From: Treponema sp.
GTDB taxonomy: Bacteria; Spirochaetota; Spirochaetia; Treponematales; Treponemataceae
Reading direction: 5' to 3'
NCBI GenBank assembly: GCA_014803985.1
Contig: JAAVAO010000013.1
Coordinates: 1 to 64,000 of the forward strand
DNA: 64,000 nucleotides
A program made the translations under genes and the position numbers. Below, in pieces: positions 34,557-43,864 of this stretch. The first letter of the stretch is position 1. Each line of letters begins with the position of its first letter. Below the pieces are notes generated by a model. It was not told where the DNA came from, made no database searches, and was given only the letters and a program-made list of their open reading frames with translations.

Positions 34557-34571
34557 GTGTTTGAAAAACAC
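34557..34571 (-). promoter_or_regulatory. Hairpin before the infC ribosome binding site
   Basis: GTGTTT (34571-34566 on minus) and AAACAC (34562-34557) with a 3-base loop, one base before GGGAGG (34555-34550). Confidence 0.45.
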
Positions 34572-34594
34572 ATTAACATGTATCGTATTTCATC

Positions 34595-34624
34595 ATTATA
34601 TAAAAATTATAGGTGTTTTGTCTA
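34595..34624 (-). promoter_or_regulatory. Probable infC promoter
   Basis: Minus strand TAGACA (34624-34619), 18-base spacer, TATAAT (34600-34595). Confidence 0.55.
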
Positions 34625-34680
34625 GTGGAGTTTTAAAAAACTATAGGCGTTTTTGCGTAAAATTGGTATCATTGTCTATT

Positions 34681-35862
34681 ATGGCTACATATTTAGGAAA
34701 ATTAGGCGAATTGACTCTTAAGGGGTCAAATTTGCATAGCTTTGAAAAATTGCTTTTGGCTAACACAAAAGAGTATTTGGAGGGAACGGACTCTGTTGTT
34801 TCTCTGCATGCTGGGCGACTGTACATTGACTGCGGAGAAGAGTTTTGTTCACGAGTGGAATTTGCTCTGTCTCATCTTTTGGGAATTACAGGCTGGGCAA
34901 AAACGATGGTTTGCGAAAAAGAAATACATGCGATACAAGATGCAATCCTTTTGCTTGCAAAAGCGGCTTCTGAAAAAGGGGCGAAGACTTTTAAAATTGA
35001 GGCAAAACGTTCCGATAAGTCTTTCCCGCTTACTTCTTACGAAATTGCGTGTGAGGGGGCGACTCCTGTTTTTGATGCGAGCATTTTGCAGGTCGATGTT
35101 CATAATCCTGATGTGACGATCGTTGTGGAGGTGCGGGAGCGATGCTTTGTATATTGCAACTCAGAAAATTCTTGCAGAGGGCTTCCAGTTGGGTCTTCGG
35201 GGAAGGGGCTTTTGCTTCTTTCTGGGGGAATAGATTCTCCTGTTGCAGGGTATCGAATGATGCGACGGGGAATGCGGATAGACTGCTGTTATTTCCACTC
35301 GTATCCATACACTTCTCCTGAGGCGCAAAAAAAAGTTGAAGATTTGGCGAAAAATCTTTCTGCTTACGGACTTCGTACTTATTTGAATATCATTTCATTC
35401 ACTGATGTTCAAATGAAAATAAAGGAGAAGGCTCCTGAAGAGTGGTCCACGCTAATGCTTCGTGTGTGTATGATGAAGGCAGCGAATATGGTGGCGTTTC
35501 GTGTGCATGCGGATTGCATAGTGACTGGCGAAAGTTTGGGGCAGGTTGCAAGTCAAACGCTTGAAAATTTGCGGGTGACAGAGCATTTTGCGGAGTATCC
35601 ATTGTTTCGTCCTTTGATTGGACTTGATAAAGAGGAAATTATAAGGGATGCACGATTTATAGGCTCTTATGAAACATCGATTCTTCCGTACGAGGATTGT
35701 TGCGTGCTTTTTACTCCTCGCCATCCAATTTTACGCGGCAGAATAGAAGACGCAGAACGGATTTTTGCCCAATTGGAAGTTGACTCTCTCATTCAAACTG
35801 CTTATGAAACGCGCGTGGTGAAGGAGTTTAGGGCAGGGACGGGGGCGGGGGCGAATGCGTAA
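34681..35862 (+). CDS. thiI: tRNA 4-thiouridine synthase / thiamine sulfur transferase ThiI
   Basis: A 393-residue ThiI without rhodanese domain. N-terminal ferredoxin-like and THUMP domains (MATYLGKLGELTLKG...), then the PP-loop ATPase with LLLLSGGIDSPVAGYRMMRRG (about residue 180) and CCYFHSYPYTS. It makes 4-thiouridine in tRNA or the thiazole sulfur. ATG 34681 matches family starts; the frame runs back to 34561 but that part is not conserved. No ribosome binding site; an extended -10 (TGG-TATCAT, 34664-34672) lies 8 bases upstream, suggesting a leaderless mRNA. The last codons (GANA, stop) are made of a palindromic repeat arm, GGCGAATGC at 35850. Confidence 0.93.
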   Translation: MATYLGKLGELTLKGSNLHSFEKLLLANTKEYLEGTDSVVSLHAGRLYIDCGEEFCSRVEFALSHLLGITGWAKTMVCEKEIHAIQDAILLLAKAASEKGAKTFKIEAKRSDKSFPLTSYEIACEGATPVFDASILQVDVHNPDVTIVVEVRERCFVYCNSENSCRGLPVGSSGKGLLLLSGGIDSPVAGYRMMRRGMRIDCCYFHSYPYTSPEAQKKVEDLAKNLSAYGLRTYLNIISFTDVQMKIKEKAPEEWSTLMLRVCMMKAANMVAFRVHADCIVTGESLGQVASQTLENLRVTEHFAEYPLFRPLIGLDKEEIIRDARFIGSYETSILPYEDCCVLFTPRHPILRGRIEDAERIFAQLEVDSLIQTAYETRVVKEFRAGTGAGANA

Positions 35863-36258
35863 ATCCTTTGTTGACAGAGTATTGATTTAGCATTCGCCTT
35901 CAGTTTGGCTACCTCGCACGGCTCGGCTTTACGCCAAACTGACTAGTGGGTTTTAAAACGGTAGAGAATGCCTTAATCCCTCGTTAAGAGGATACTGGTT
36001 TAGCATTCGCCTTCAGTTTTGTATGCGAGTTTGCAATGCAAACTCGGTAGTAATTCCGTAGGAATTACGTACTTCGCTACCAAAACTGACTAGTTGGTTT
36101 TAAGACGATAGAGAATGCTTAAATTCCTCGTTCAATGAATGCTGGTTCTGCATTCGCCTTCAGTTTTGTACGCTACCGCTACCAAAACTGACTAGTGGGT
36201 TTAAGACGGTAGAGAATGCCTGAATTCCTCATTCAAAAGGTACGGGATTTGCATTCGC
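35850..36258. repeat. Modular palindrome array A, site 2 (thiI-glycosyltransferase)
   Basis: Fills the 403-base gap between convergent genes. Four H1 hairpins (GGCGAATGC/GCATTCGCC type, first arm 35850-35858 inside thiI, last arm ending 36258) alternate with three H2 hairpins. H2 stems: CAGTTTGG / CCAAACTG (35901-35941, both arms changed together), CAGTTTTG / CAAAACTG around a 54-base core holding two smaller palindromes, and CAGTTTTG / CAAAACTG around TACGCTACCGCTAC. CTAGT follows each H2. The last arm is 7 bases from the neighbouring gene's stop. Confidence 0.95.
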
Positions 36259-36265
36259 GTTTAGT

Positions 36266-37396
36266 TTATTTCTCCAATAGAAGTTTTGCCACTTTGTTAG
36301 AATCTGTGTCTATTACAACCGATTCAAATCGCTCTTTCATTTTTTCATCGAATTGTGAGTCGTTGAGCAAATGATTGATTTTTTTGTAGATTTTTCTTGG
36401 CTTTCTAATAAAGTAGCCCACCTTGTTTTTTACGGCAAAACGCATATTGCCCAACTCTTGATTGTGTATATACTTGCATATTATCACCGGTTTTCTGCAT
36501 GAAAGAACTTCCATAAGGGTTGCAGGGCCTGCCTTTATTACTGCGCAATCACATATTTTCACAAGCTCGTCAAGATTGTTTACAAATCCATAGATGTGCA
36601 GGTCAAGTTTTGGGTGTGCAAGACGCAGAAGCTTTAGGTTTCTCATTTTTACTTTGTCACGTCCGCAAATTACTGTTATGGCAAAATCGGCGCGGTTAAT
36701 AATGCAGTTGTTTATGATTTCCGTTGCGCCGGGAAGTCCTTCTCCACCACCCACGAGCAGAACCATTTTTTTGTTTGGGGCAAATCCGAGTTTTTTTCGC
36801 AAAGCATTTTTCTCTTCCGTGCTTATTTGTTTGTGGAATTTTTCGTTCATTAAAAATGGAATGACCGTTATATTTTCAGCGGGAACGTTGCATTCTTGAA
36901 CTCCTATGTTTTTTGCTTCCTCTGAATAGACCATATAGGTGATGTTTTTTTCATAGAACCACGGATAAGGAACGGTAAAGGGATCTGTTACGATGACTGT
37001 AAAATTGATTTTCCAGGGAATGTTCTTTAAAACATCTTTGATAAACGGAGTTACTGCAAAATGAAAGCATACAATGTCAGTGGGGCGTTCTTTGAGTATA
37101 ATTTTTCTTAAGTAAGGGCGGGTTTCTGGACCGAGCAGGTGCTTTAAAAGAGACTGGAAAAATGCGTGCTGCCCCAATTCATAGGCGAGCGGAAATGCGC
37201 CTTGAAAGTAATTTACGTAAAATTTATATCCTCGTTCAAAGAGCAAATGCCCCAGTTTATGCGGTCTAAATCCGTTTATCATTTTTATGTGACAAGAGGG
37301 ATCTTCCTTTTGTATGGCAGAGGACAGGACTTTTGCTGCGGAAATATGACCGGCTCCAGTGTTTAAGTAAAAAAATAGGAATTTTTTGTTTTCCAT
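36266..37396 (-). CDS. Diacylglycerol glycosyltransferase (MGDG-synthase / GT28 type)
   Basis: A 376-residue GT-B enzyme of the MGDG synthase/processive diacylglycerol glucosyltransferase group. The N-terminal FFYLNTGAGHISAAKVL is the family motif; the C-terminal nucleotide-sugar domain has VLLVGGGEGLPGATEII and DCAVIKAGPATLMEVLSCRKPVI. It would add Gal or Glc to diacylglycerol in the inner membrane. Its ATG overlaps the upstream outer-membrane protein stop by one base (TAATG), so the two are coupled. Confidence 0.87.
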   Translation of the reverse strand: MENKKFLFFYLNTGAGHISAAKVLSSAIQKEDPSCHIKMINGFRPHKLGHLLFERGYKFYVNYFQGAFPLAYELGQHAFFQSLLKHLLGPETRPYLRKIILKERPTDIVCFHFAVTPFIKDVLKNIPWKINFTVIVTDPFTVPYPWFYEKNITYMVYSEEAKNIGVQECNVPAENITVIPFLMNEKFHKQISTEEKNALRKKLGFAPNKKMVLLVGGGEGLPGATEIINNCIINRADFAITVICGRDKVKMRNLKLLRLAHPKLDLHIYGFVNNLDELVKICDCAVIKAGPATLMEVLSCRKPVIICKYIHNQELGNMRFAVKNKVGYFIRKPRKIYKKINHLLNDSQFDEKMKERFESVVIDTDSNKVAKLLLEK

Positions 37397-39123
37397 TAGT
37401 ATCTATACTTAACTCCTATCGTGAAATAATGATTGTGGCTGTCGTGCAGTTTATTTTTCCACGCTTTAAGCTCACGATTTGCTTGTTCAATGCGTTCTTG
37501 CTCTGTTTCCGCCGTGTAATTTCCTGAATAAATGTTTGAGTCAACTCCGTTATTTGAAATATATTCATAGATATACTGTGCAGAAATAGAAATTCGTCCG
37601 GCTTTTTTCAAAATAAATTCATATTCAAGAAACGTTCCTGCCTGAACTATATACATTGTGGTATCCTGTTTTAGAAATCCTGTTACATTCTTTACACTGT
37701 CAAAGCCCCTTGTGTCTGCGCTGATTGAACCGTTTGATGGATGACCTGAAGGAATTTGTATTGCTTCTTCAGGAGACAGTGATTCATAACTATTTGCATG
37801 CCTTATAAATGACGAGAATGTTTGAACTTTAAAGTTTGGCATTGGCTTGAAATGTATTGTTAAGTTTACTCTATCCGAATTCGGGGGGAGATTTGAACCG
37901 AGGCTCATTCCGAAGTTTGTGTAGTCCAAATAATGGTACTTGTCATCACTTTGCGCATATCGAGTGTATGTGTATGGCGTGATAAGAGTATAATTTAGAG
38001 AAAGAAAGTTGCAGGCAGAGTCAAATGGAGCGTAAATAAATCCCATTTTAAATCCCGTTCGTATTCCTGCATCATTTAATTTTAACTTAAAAAGCGATTT
38101 TACGTTTTCTATGTCATCAATTATAAAGTCCATTAAAATTGCAATGCCGTGTAGAGGTTTCCATTCAAAGTTTAGCCCCGAAATGACGTTTTCATCAAAT
38201 TTGAGCAAATTTGCCGCCGCACAATAGGGAATTGGCCAAAGGTAGACTGGATTAAACGGTTTTGAAATTATTATTGATTCATATAAAGAGAATGAAATAT
38301 GTGCTTTTGGAATCGGAATTTTCATGCTGTGAAATGAAATGAATTTTCTTGCTGAATATCCAAAACTCCCGTCCTCCTTATCTGCGGCGAGAAGACCGAG
38401 ATAGCGGGATATGCTCACGTATTTTCCTTGATAATTTATTGTTGCGTTTATTGCTTGATATGTTGATGGATTCATAATAAGGCCATCGTCTTGAAAAAGT
38501 CCGAATCCTGTTTTGTTCATTCCTATCGTTGCATACAGATTTTGCTTGCCAAATGTTGCTATGAAATTCGGGTTCAATGCAAAATCCACTTTATCCGCAT
38601 TTATTTTTAGTGCATTTTTTTTGTTGATGTCATTGCCAAACGTATAGAGCGGAAAAACGTTTTCGGAGGGAACACGAGAATAATACACTCGTCCTGAAAG
38701 GTCAAATGCTATTCCCGTCTTTTCATTTATAGGAATGTCGCCAGCAACAGCGATGTTTTCAGAAAAAAACTCGTTGTGTGTAAATCTTTCTATTTCTTCA
38801 CTTCCTGAATCAAGGAATTTTAACTTTATATTTGCGTTTGTGTCAGAAGAAGCGCTTATTTTCTTTGAAAAATACTTGTCCTTGTAATATTCTGCAATGA
38901 CTTGCTCCGCTTGTGGAGCATTTGCTATTACTTCGTCCAACAGGTCGTTTATTATATTTATGGGGTAGGGCTTTAATTGTGGAAGGCTTTGTATGTACCC
39001 CTTTAGAAACCATGCGGTTGCGTCTGTGTAAAAGTCGTCCTCTGTGTCAACGCTTACTTGTGCAAAGACTGGTAAAAGAGAAAGAAAAGCGAACAGAAAA
39101 ATTGTGAAAATATGTCTTTTCAA
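37396..39123 (-). CDS. Outer-membrane beta-barrel protein, Wzi/capsule-assembly-like
   Basis: A 575-residue exported protein: TTG start at 39123 with GAAGGA six bases upstream, signal peptide LKRHIFTIFLFAFLSLLPVFAQ, then an N-terminal helical part and a long run of amphipathic strands ending with YFTIGVKYRY, a C-terminal Tyr as in barrel proteins. The pattern (about 450 residues of alternating strands, KTGIAFDLSGRVYYSR, FMNPSTYQ-like loops) resembles the capsule assembly Wzi family; the identity is tentative. The ribosome binding site is the end of a palindromic repeat. Coupled to the glycolipid synthase gene. Confidence 0.65.
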   Translation of the reverse strand: MKRHIFTIFLFAFLSLLPVFAQVSVDTEDDFYTDATAWFLKGYIQSLPQLKPYPINIINDLLDEVIANAPQAEQVIAEYYKDKYFSKKISASSDTNANIKLKFLDSGSEEIERFTHNEFFSENIAVAGDIPINEKTGIAFDLSGRVYYSRVPSENVFPLYTFGNDINKKNALKINADKVDFALNPNFIATFGKQNLYATIGMNKTGFGLFQDDGLIMNPSTYQAINATINYQGKYVSISRYLGLLAADKEDGSFGYSARKFISFHSMKIPIPKAHISFSLYESIIISKPFNPVYLWPIPYCAAANLLKFDENVISGLNFEWKPLHGIAILMDFIIDDIENVKSLFKLKLNDAGIRTGFKMGFIYAPFDSACNFLSLNYTLITPYTYTRYAQSDDKYHYLDYTNFGMSLGSNLPPNSDRVNLTIHFKPMPNFKVQTFSSFIRHANSYESLSPEEAIQIPSGHPSNGSISADTRGFDSVKNVTGFLKQDTTMYIVQAGTFLEYEFILKKAGRISISAQYIYEYISNNGVDSNIYSGNYTAETEQERIEQANRELKAWKNKLHDSHNHYFTIGVKYRY

Positions 39124-39140
39124 TTTTATTCCTTCTTTGA

Positions 39141-39228
39141 TTTTCAGTAACGAGCGAATTGTCAAATTCGGGAGTTTCTGAAAAAGCGATTTCGCAACGA
39201 AGTGAGAAATCACAGTAAAAATTCGCCT
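39141..39228. repeat. Nested palindrome, TTTTCAGCAA family (copy at 39.1 kb)
   Basis: TTTTCAGTAAC (39141-39151) pairs with GTTTCTGAAAA (39174-39184) around CGAATT/AATTCG; a second stem (GCGATTT...AAATCAC) follows to about 39213. On the minus strand it leads directly into the GAAGGA ribosome binding site of the outer-membrane protein gene. Confidence 0.75.
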
Positions 39229-39245
39229 TTTATTATAATTATTTC

Positions 39246-39275
39246 TTGCTTGAATTACAAGATATATGCTATTCT
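39246..39275 (+). promoter_or_regulatory. Promoter of the uracil-DNA glycosylase gene
   Basis: TTGCTT (39246-39251), 18-base spacer, TATTCT (39270-39275), preceded by TG-C (extended -10). The GTG start at 39282 is 6 bases past the -10, so transcription would begin at or within the start codon. Confidence 0.6.
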
Positions 39276-39281
39276 AAAAGC

Positions 39282-40103
39282 GTGACCTGCACAGAAAAAG
39301 AAAAAATTTACAATTTACTAAAAACTATCTCAGACAATTTTTATGGATATAGCTCCCCCGAATTTGAGGAATCAATATCCTTTGAGGATGACGCGCCTCT
39401 TTTGGAAAGTGATGCAACATATAGTTTATCAAATGGCGATTCTCACGCTGCTTTTACTGCCGTGCATTCTGGAGAGAGTGTTGAAGATGTTTCCCCTAAA
39501 GATTTTGGCAACGGACTTTCGCTTGAAAAAATCGCCGCTCGAATTGCTGAGTGCAAGTGCTGCCGTCTTTGCGAGACGAGAAACAAAACTGTTGCTGGAC
39601 AAGGGGTTGAAAATCCTGTTGTACTAGTGATTGGCGAAGGTCCTGGAGAAGAGGAGGATCATCAGGGACTGCCGTTTGTCGGTCCTGCTGGAAAATTGCT
39701 TGATAAAATGCTCGCTTCAATTTTTCTTTCAAGAACAGTGAACTGTTATATTGCAAACATTGTAAAGTGCCGTCCGCCTAAAAACCGCACTCCGTTTTTG
39801 GATGAGGCGGATAGTTGCCGTGCTTTTTTGGATGCACAAATACAGGTTTTAAAGCCGAAAATGATTTTATGCGCTGGAAGATGCGCAATTCAAAATCTTT
39901 TGCACACTGAAGATTCCCTTTCTCGTCTTCGGGGCAAATTCTTTGAATATGGAACTATTCCCGTTCTTGCAACATATCATCCGAGTGCGCTTTTGAGGGA
40001 TGCTTCAAATAAAAGGCCTGCATGGGAGGACTTGAAAATGTTTCGGGCGAAGTTGCTTGAAATTGCGCCTGACTATGCAAATGGGTTTGGGAGTGACTCT
40101 TGA
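39282..40103 (+). CDS. udg: Uracil-DNA glycosylase, type 4/5 (Fe-S)
   Basis: A 273-residue family-4 type UDG that removes uracil from DNA. Seen: CKCCRLCETR and a later VKCRPPKNR with further Cys giving the 4Fe-4S site, VLVIGEGPGEEEDHQGLPFVGPAGKLLD (motif A GEAPG-like), and TYHPSALLR (motif B). The N-terminal 85 residues are acidic and unconserved. GTG 39282 is favoured because a promoter covers 39246-39275; the in-frame TTG at 39246 is then the -35 box. Its stop overlaps priA by 4 bases. Confidence 0.85.
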   Translation: MTCTEKEKIYNLLKTISDNFYGYSSPEFEESISFEDDAPLLESDATYSLSNGDSHAAFTAVHSGESVEDVSPKDFGNGLSLEKIAARIAECKCCRLCETRNKTVAGQGVENPVVLVIGEGPGEEEDHQGLPFVGPAGKLLDKMLASIFLSRTVNCYIANIVKCRPPKNRTPFLDEADSCRAFLDAQIQVLKPKMILCAGRCAIQNLLHTEDSLSRLRGKFFEYGTIPVLATYHPSALLRDASNKRPAWEDLKMFRAKLLEIAPDYANGFGSDS

Positions 40104-42097
40104 CGTTCCTTGAAATTGTCTTGAACATTCCGCTCAATCAAACCTTTACATACTCTTATGTTCCTCCTGAAAATGAAAAAGATGAATTAAAGCCTGAAGT
40201 TGGTAAGCGCGCGGAAGTGAGGCTTGGAAACAGAAAAATGACGGGTTTTATAATCGCACTTTATGACCATATTCCGTCTTCTTGTCCTGTTGGAGAGGAG
40301 AAAATTCGGCACATAACAAAAATAATAGATGAAGAGCCACTCTTTACTGATGAAATTTTTGAAATGGCACAGTGGCTTTCATGCTATTATGTGTGTTCGA
40401 TAGGAGAGGCACTTTTTGCAATGATTCCATCTACAGGAAAGCGGGAAAGCAGCTCTCCCTCCTTTGCCTTTGAGTCAGACATATCTGAAAAATCGACAAC
40501 CATTCTTTCTGATGAACAGACACGTGCCGTTGATGAAATCATTTCACAATCGGAAAAGAACATCTATCATTATCTTTATGGACCGACTGGAACTGGAAAG
40601 ACGGAGGTTTTTCTTCAGGCAGCGGAACGTGTGCTTGCACAAGGAAAAGGCGTTATTTATCTTGTGCCGGAAATCGGATTAACTCCGCAGGTTGTGAAAG
40701 CGGTTCAATCTCGTTTTGGAAACACTGCCGCAATTCTTCACTCCGCGCTCACTCCGAGCCAAAAACTTACACAATGGAAGAAAATTATGCGCAGAGAGTC
40801 GCGAATTGCAATTGGGGCTCGAAGCGCGGTTTTTGCTCCAATGCCAGATTTGGGGCTTATAATAATTGACGAGGAACACGATGGCTCGTACAAGTCAGGC
40901 GACACTCCTCGTTACCATGCCCGTCAATTTGCAATGTATCGTTGCTCTCGTTTGAAAATTCCTTTGGTTATGGGAAGTGCAACTCCGTCTGTCGAAGCGT
41001 ATCATTTTATGAAACAGGGAAAAATTATTCGCCACACGTTGACAAAACGACTTGCAGGCGGTGAAATGCCGTCGATAAAGACAATAAATCTTTCTGCCAT
41101 TCCATCGTCAGGATGCATTTCAAAGGAACTTGAGGATGAAATCCGAAGGACGGTTGAGAATAAAAGGCAGGTGATTTTGTTTTTGAACAGGAGGGGGTTC
41201 AACCATTTCTTTCGGTGCAATTCATGCGGATATGAATTGTTGTGCAAAAACTGTTCTGTTCCAATGACATATCACATAAAGGATAACAGGTTGCGGTGTC
41301 ACTACTGCAACTGGTCAATTGTTCCTCCTGTTTCATGTCCTGTTTGCGGCTCTGTTGATATTGGGTACTCTGGCTTTGGGACGGAGTATATTGAGGTGGA
41401 GGCGCGCACTAAATTTCCTAATTCACGTATTATTCGCATAGATCGCGACAGTCTCACTAAAAAAGGCGAATTGGAAAAGGCTCTTGATGACTTTAGGCGC
41501 GGTGAATACGACATCATGCTGGGAACGCAAATGATTGCAAAAGGCTTGAACTTTCCGAACTTGCAGTTGGTCGGGGTGGTGCTTGCCGATACTGCCCTGC
41601 ATCTTCCAGATTTTAGGGCGGCAGAAAGAACGTTTTCTCTGATAACGCAAGTGGCAGGGCGCGCGGGACGGTATTTTCCAGACGGAAAAGTTTTTGTGCA
41701 GACATATAATCCATTTTGTGAGCCTATAAAATATGCGTGTGAGGGCGATGTAAATGCATTTTACCAGTACGAACTTTCTCAACGAAAGACTCAGTGCTTT
41801 CCGCCGTTTTCCCGCTTGGTCAGACTTGTGTTTCGCTCGGCGTTTCAGAATGTTGCAGAGGCAAATGCAGAGCAGGCGGCAAAAATCCTTTCTGATTTTT
41901 TAGGCGAAAATGGAGAGGTTCTCGGTCCTGCTGAATGTCCGATATTGCTCATTGCAAAAAATTACCGCTATCAGATTTTGTTGCGCGGTCAAACTATTAC
42001 CCCGTTGCAAAATGCCGCAGAGCATCTTCTTCGCAGTTATAACCATCCCCAAAATGTCTATATAGAGTGCGATGTTGATCCAGTGTCTCTGATGTAG
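40100..42097 (+). CDS. priA: Primosomal replication restart helicase PriA
   Basis: A 665-residue PriA. N-terminal 3'-DNA-end binding region; helicase motif I YGPTGTGKTEVF (about residue 154), DEEH (motif II), eight zinc-binding Cys in CNSCGYELLCKNC...CHYCNW...CPVCGS, and GTQMIAKGLNFPNLQ (motif IV/V). It restarts stalled forks. TTG start (40100) overlaps the glycosylase stop by 4 bases with GGGAG at 40089. An array of palindromes begins five bases after the stop. Confidence 0.95.
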   Translation: MTFLEIVLNIPLNQTFTYSYVPPENEKDELKPEVGKRAEVRLGNRKMTGFIIALYDHIPSSCPVGEEKIRHITKIIDEEPLFTDEIFEMAQWLSCYYVCSIGEALFAMIPSTGKRESSSPSFAFESDISEKSTTILSDEQTRAVDEIISQSEKNIYHYLYGPTGTGKTEVFLQAAERVLAQGKGVIYLVPEIGLTPQVVKAVQSRFGNTAAILHSALTPSQKLTQWKKIMRRESRIAIGARSAVFAPMPDLGLIIIDEEHDGSYKSGDTPRYHARQFAMYRCSRLKIPLVMGSATPSVEAYHFMKQGKIIRHTLTKRLAGGEMPSIKTINLSAIPSSGCISKELEDEIRRTVENKRQVILFLNRRGFNHFFRCNSCGYELLCKNCSVPMTYHIKDNRLRCHYCNWSIVPPVSCPVCGSVDIGYSGFGTEYIEVEARTKFPNSRIIRIDRDSLTKKGELEKALDDFRRGEYDIMLGTQMIAKGLNFPNLQLVGVVLADTALHLPDFRAAERTFSLITQVAGRAGRYFPDGKVFVQTYNPFCEPIKYACEGDVNAFYQYELSQRKTQCFPPFSRLVRLVFRSAFQNVAEANAEQAAKILSDFLGENGEVLGPAECPILLIAKNYRYQILLRGQTITPLQNAAEHLLRSYNHPQNVYIECDVDPVSLM

Positions 42098-42101
42098 GGC
42101 G

Positions 42102-42412
42102 GGCGAATGCTTCAATTCCTCGTACAGTGAGTACGGGTTTTGCATTCGCCTTCAGTTTTGCTACCTCGCAACGCTCGGCTTTACGCAAAACTGGCTAGGG
42201 GATTTTAAAATTGTGGAAAATGCCTCAATTCCTCGTTCAATGAGTATTAGTTTTGCATTCGCCTCGGTTTTGTACGCGAGTTTGCATTGCAAACTCGATA
42301 GCAATTCCGTAGGAATTGCGTATTTTGCTACCTCGCAACGCTCAGGCTTACGCAAAACTGACTAGGGGATTTCCACACTATGGGGAATGCCTCAATTCCT
42401 TGTTTGGAATTT
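42102..42412. repeat. Modular palindrome array A, site 3 (priA-rnf locus)
   Basis: Three H1 and two H2 hairpins in the same orientation as site 2. H1: GGCGAATGC (42102) / GCATTCGCC (42142-42150), then GAATGCC / GCATTCGCC (to 42263); the third is truncated, its closing arm missing. H2: CAGTTTTG (42153) / CAAAACTG (42186-42193) with the 25-base core, and CGGTTTTG (42265) / CAAAACTG (42353-42360) with an 80-base core that joins the 54-base and 25-base core types. The rest of the 366-base gap is AT-rich and holds a TATAGA box (42451). Confidence 0.93.
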
Positions 42413-42463
42413 TTGATTTTGCTGTTCACATAAAGTGTTGTTTTTGATAGTATAGACAAATCA

Positions 42464-43864
42464 ATGAAATACATAAAAGAATATATTGTGCCGTTTAGTA
42501 TCGCTGTTTTCTCTCTTGTGCTGTTGTGCTTATGTAAATCTGCGCCTGCATCAAAGTTGTGGAGAGGGTATTCGATTTTGTATGTTCCCATTGAGGCGGA
42601 TTGGGCGGAGGCTTCAAGAATTTTGCGGGATGCGGGCTGCGATGAAGTCATAGATGTAGAAAATCAATATGTTCCGCTTGAAATTTCTGAAAAAACGCCA
42701 GAGGTTTCGCTCTCTTTGTTGTCAATTGAAAAATCCGACTATCTTACCAAGAGAAATCTATATTTCTTTGATAAAAGCAATCGATATAGAATATGTTATG
42801 TTCCCGACTCGCAACTACACAGTGCAGAAAAAGCCGTTTTTGAAATGAATAGAAATGGAATATCAGCGGGAATGAACGGAAATGCGGCGTTTCCGTTTAT
42901 TGTTCCGATTGCTTGTCTTGTCTTTGCGGTGCTTCTCGTCCTTTTTTCTCATAAGAGAAAATCTTTGGCAATTCTTCTGTTTCTACCTGTATTCTTTTCG
43001 TTTTCACAAGCCTTTTATTCTTCGGCGGTTATTTCCTGTCTGTTTATGTATGTCGTATACCTTTTTATTGAAATAGGGGATAGAACGGGTGCTCTTCTCT
43101 GTATTTTTAGAAACGTTGCCATCGTTTTGTTTTTAGCGATTTCGTTTTTGGCGGCGATATTCAATGGAATCAAGTGTTCATTGCTGTTTATCGGCATGAC
43201 ATTCGGAGTTGCGGCGCTGACCGTTCTATTGTCAAACTACGAAAAATTTTTAAACTCAAAAAAAATGTTTGTTTCCGTAAAAATAATTCCTGCAAAAATG
43301 ATTTCTCTTTCAACAAAAAAATCTAGAGGCGCGCTTTTGATTTTTGCCGCATTGACTGTGTGTGTTCTTTTGAGTGCCTCTTTTTCCTCATCGGTGTCTC
43401 AGTTTGGCTCAGCTTCAAACATTGTTGTGCCAGGACCTTCATATAGCCTTGAAAGCCTGCCAACAATCAATGACTATGTTGACTGGAGATGGGAAACGAT
43501 GACATTTCCATATATTTCGCTTAACGGACGAGAAAGGTTTCAAAGACCAAAACGCGGAAGCAAAATTGTCTTTACTGAATATGATGATTCTAGTGGCATT
43601 ATAGAACCTTTGGAACGTTCCATTGAATATAACTCGGACTTTGTTTCAAACGCAATGGCTGTTGTTGATGGCTTTGATTATCCTGCACTAGAAAAGTTTC
43701 TAAAGGTGCAAAATAATACATCAACAGGATATGTTTCATCTGGAAATATAAGACTGTCGCTTTCAACAATTATGTTTCTTTTGCTGGCAATTTTTATTTC
43801 CGTAGGATTGTACATTGTTCAAAGGCATTTTAGAAAAACAATGATTTTGTGGGGGAGAGGATGA
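42464..43864 (+). CDS. Polytopic membrane protein, first gene of the rnf operon (unknown function)
   Basis: A 466-residue protein. Topology: one N-terminal helix (8-25), an exported domain of about 115 residues (YVPIEADWAEASRILRDAGCDE...), four or five helices at about 143-250, one at about 285-305, a second exported region containing WRWETMTFPYISLNGRERF, and a final helix near 425-447. No catalytic motif. The stop overlaps the rnfC start (ATGA, 43861-43864), so it is part of the rnf transcript. ATG 42464 has no ribosome binding site and follows a TATAGA box (42451-42456) by 7 bases. I do not recognise the family. Confidence 0.75.
   Translation: MKYIKEYIVPFSIAVFSLVLLCLCKSAPASKLWRGYSILYVPIEADWAEASRILRDAGCDEVIDVENQYVPLEISEKTPEVSLSLLSIEKSDYLTKRNLYFFDKSNRYRICYVPDSQLHSAEKAVFEMNRNGISAGMNGNAAFPFIVPIACLVFAVLLVLFSHKRKSLAILLFLPVFFSFSQAFYSSAVISCLFMYVVYLFIEIGDRTGALLCIFRNVAIVLFLAISFLAAIFNGIKCSLLFIGMTFGVAALTVLLSNYEKFLNSKKMFVSVKIIPAKMISLSTKKSRGALLIFAALTVCVLLSASFSSSVSQFGSASNIVVPGPSYSLESLPTINDYVDWRWETMTFPYISLNGRERFQRPKRGSKIVFTEYDDSSGIIEPLERSIEYNSDFVSNAMAVVDGFDYPALEKFLKVQNNTSTGYVSSGNIRLSLSTIMFLLLAIFISVGLYIVQRHFRKTMILWGRG

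Noticed and set aside
34561-34680. Extended N-terminus of ThiI
   Set aside because: Family proteins begin at MATYLGKLGEL; the extra codons cover the divergent infC promoter.
39124-39213. ATG 39213 as start of the outer-membrane protein
   Set aside because: The extra 30 codons are the palindromic repeat; the TTG at 39123 has a GAAGGA site and gives a proper signal peptide.
42464-43864. NqrA or RnfH-like subunit
   Set aside because: Its membrane topology and lack of Rossmann or ubiquitin-like features match neither.
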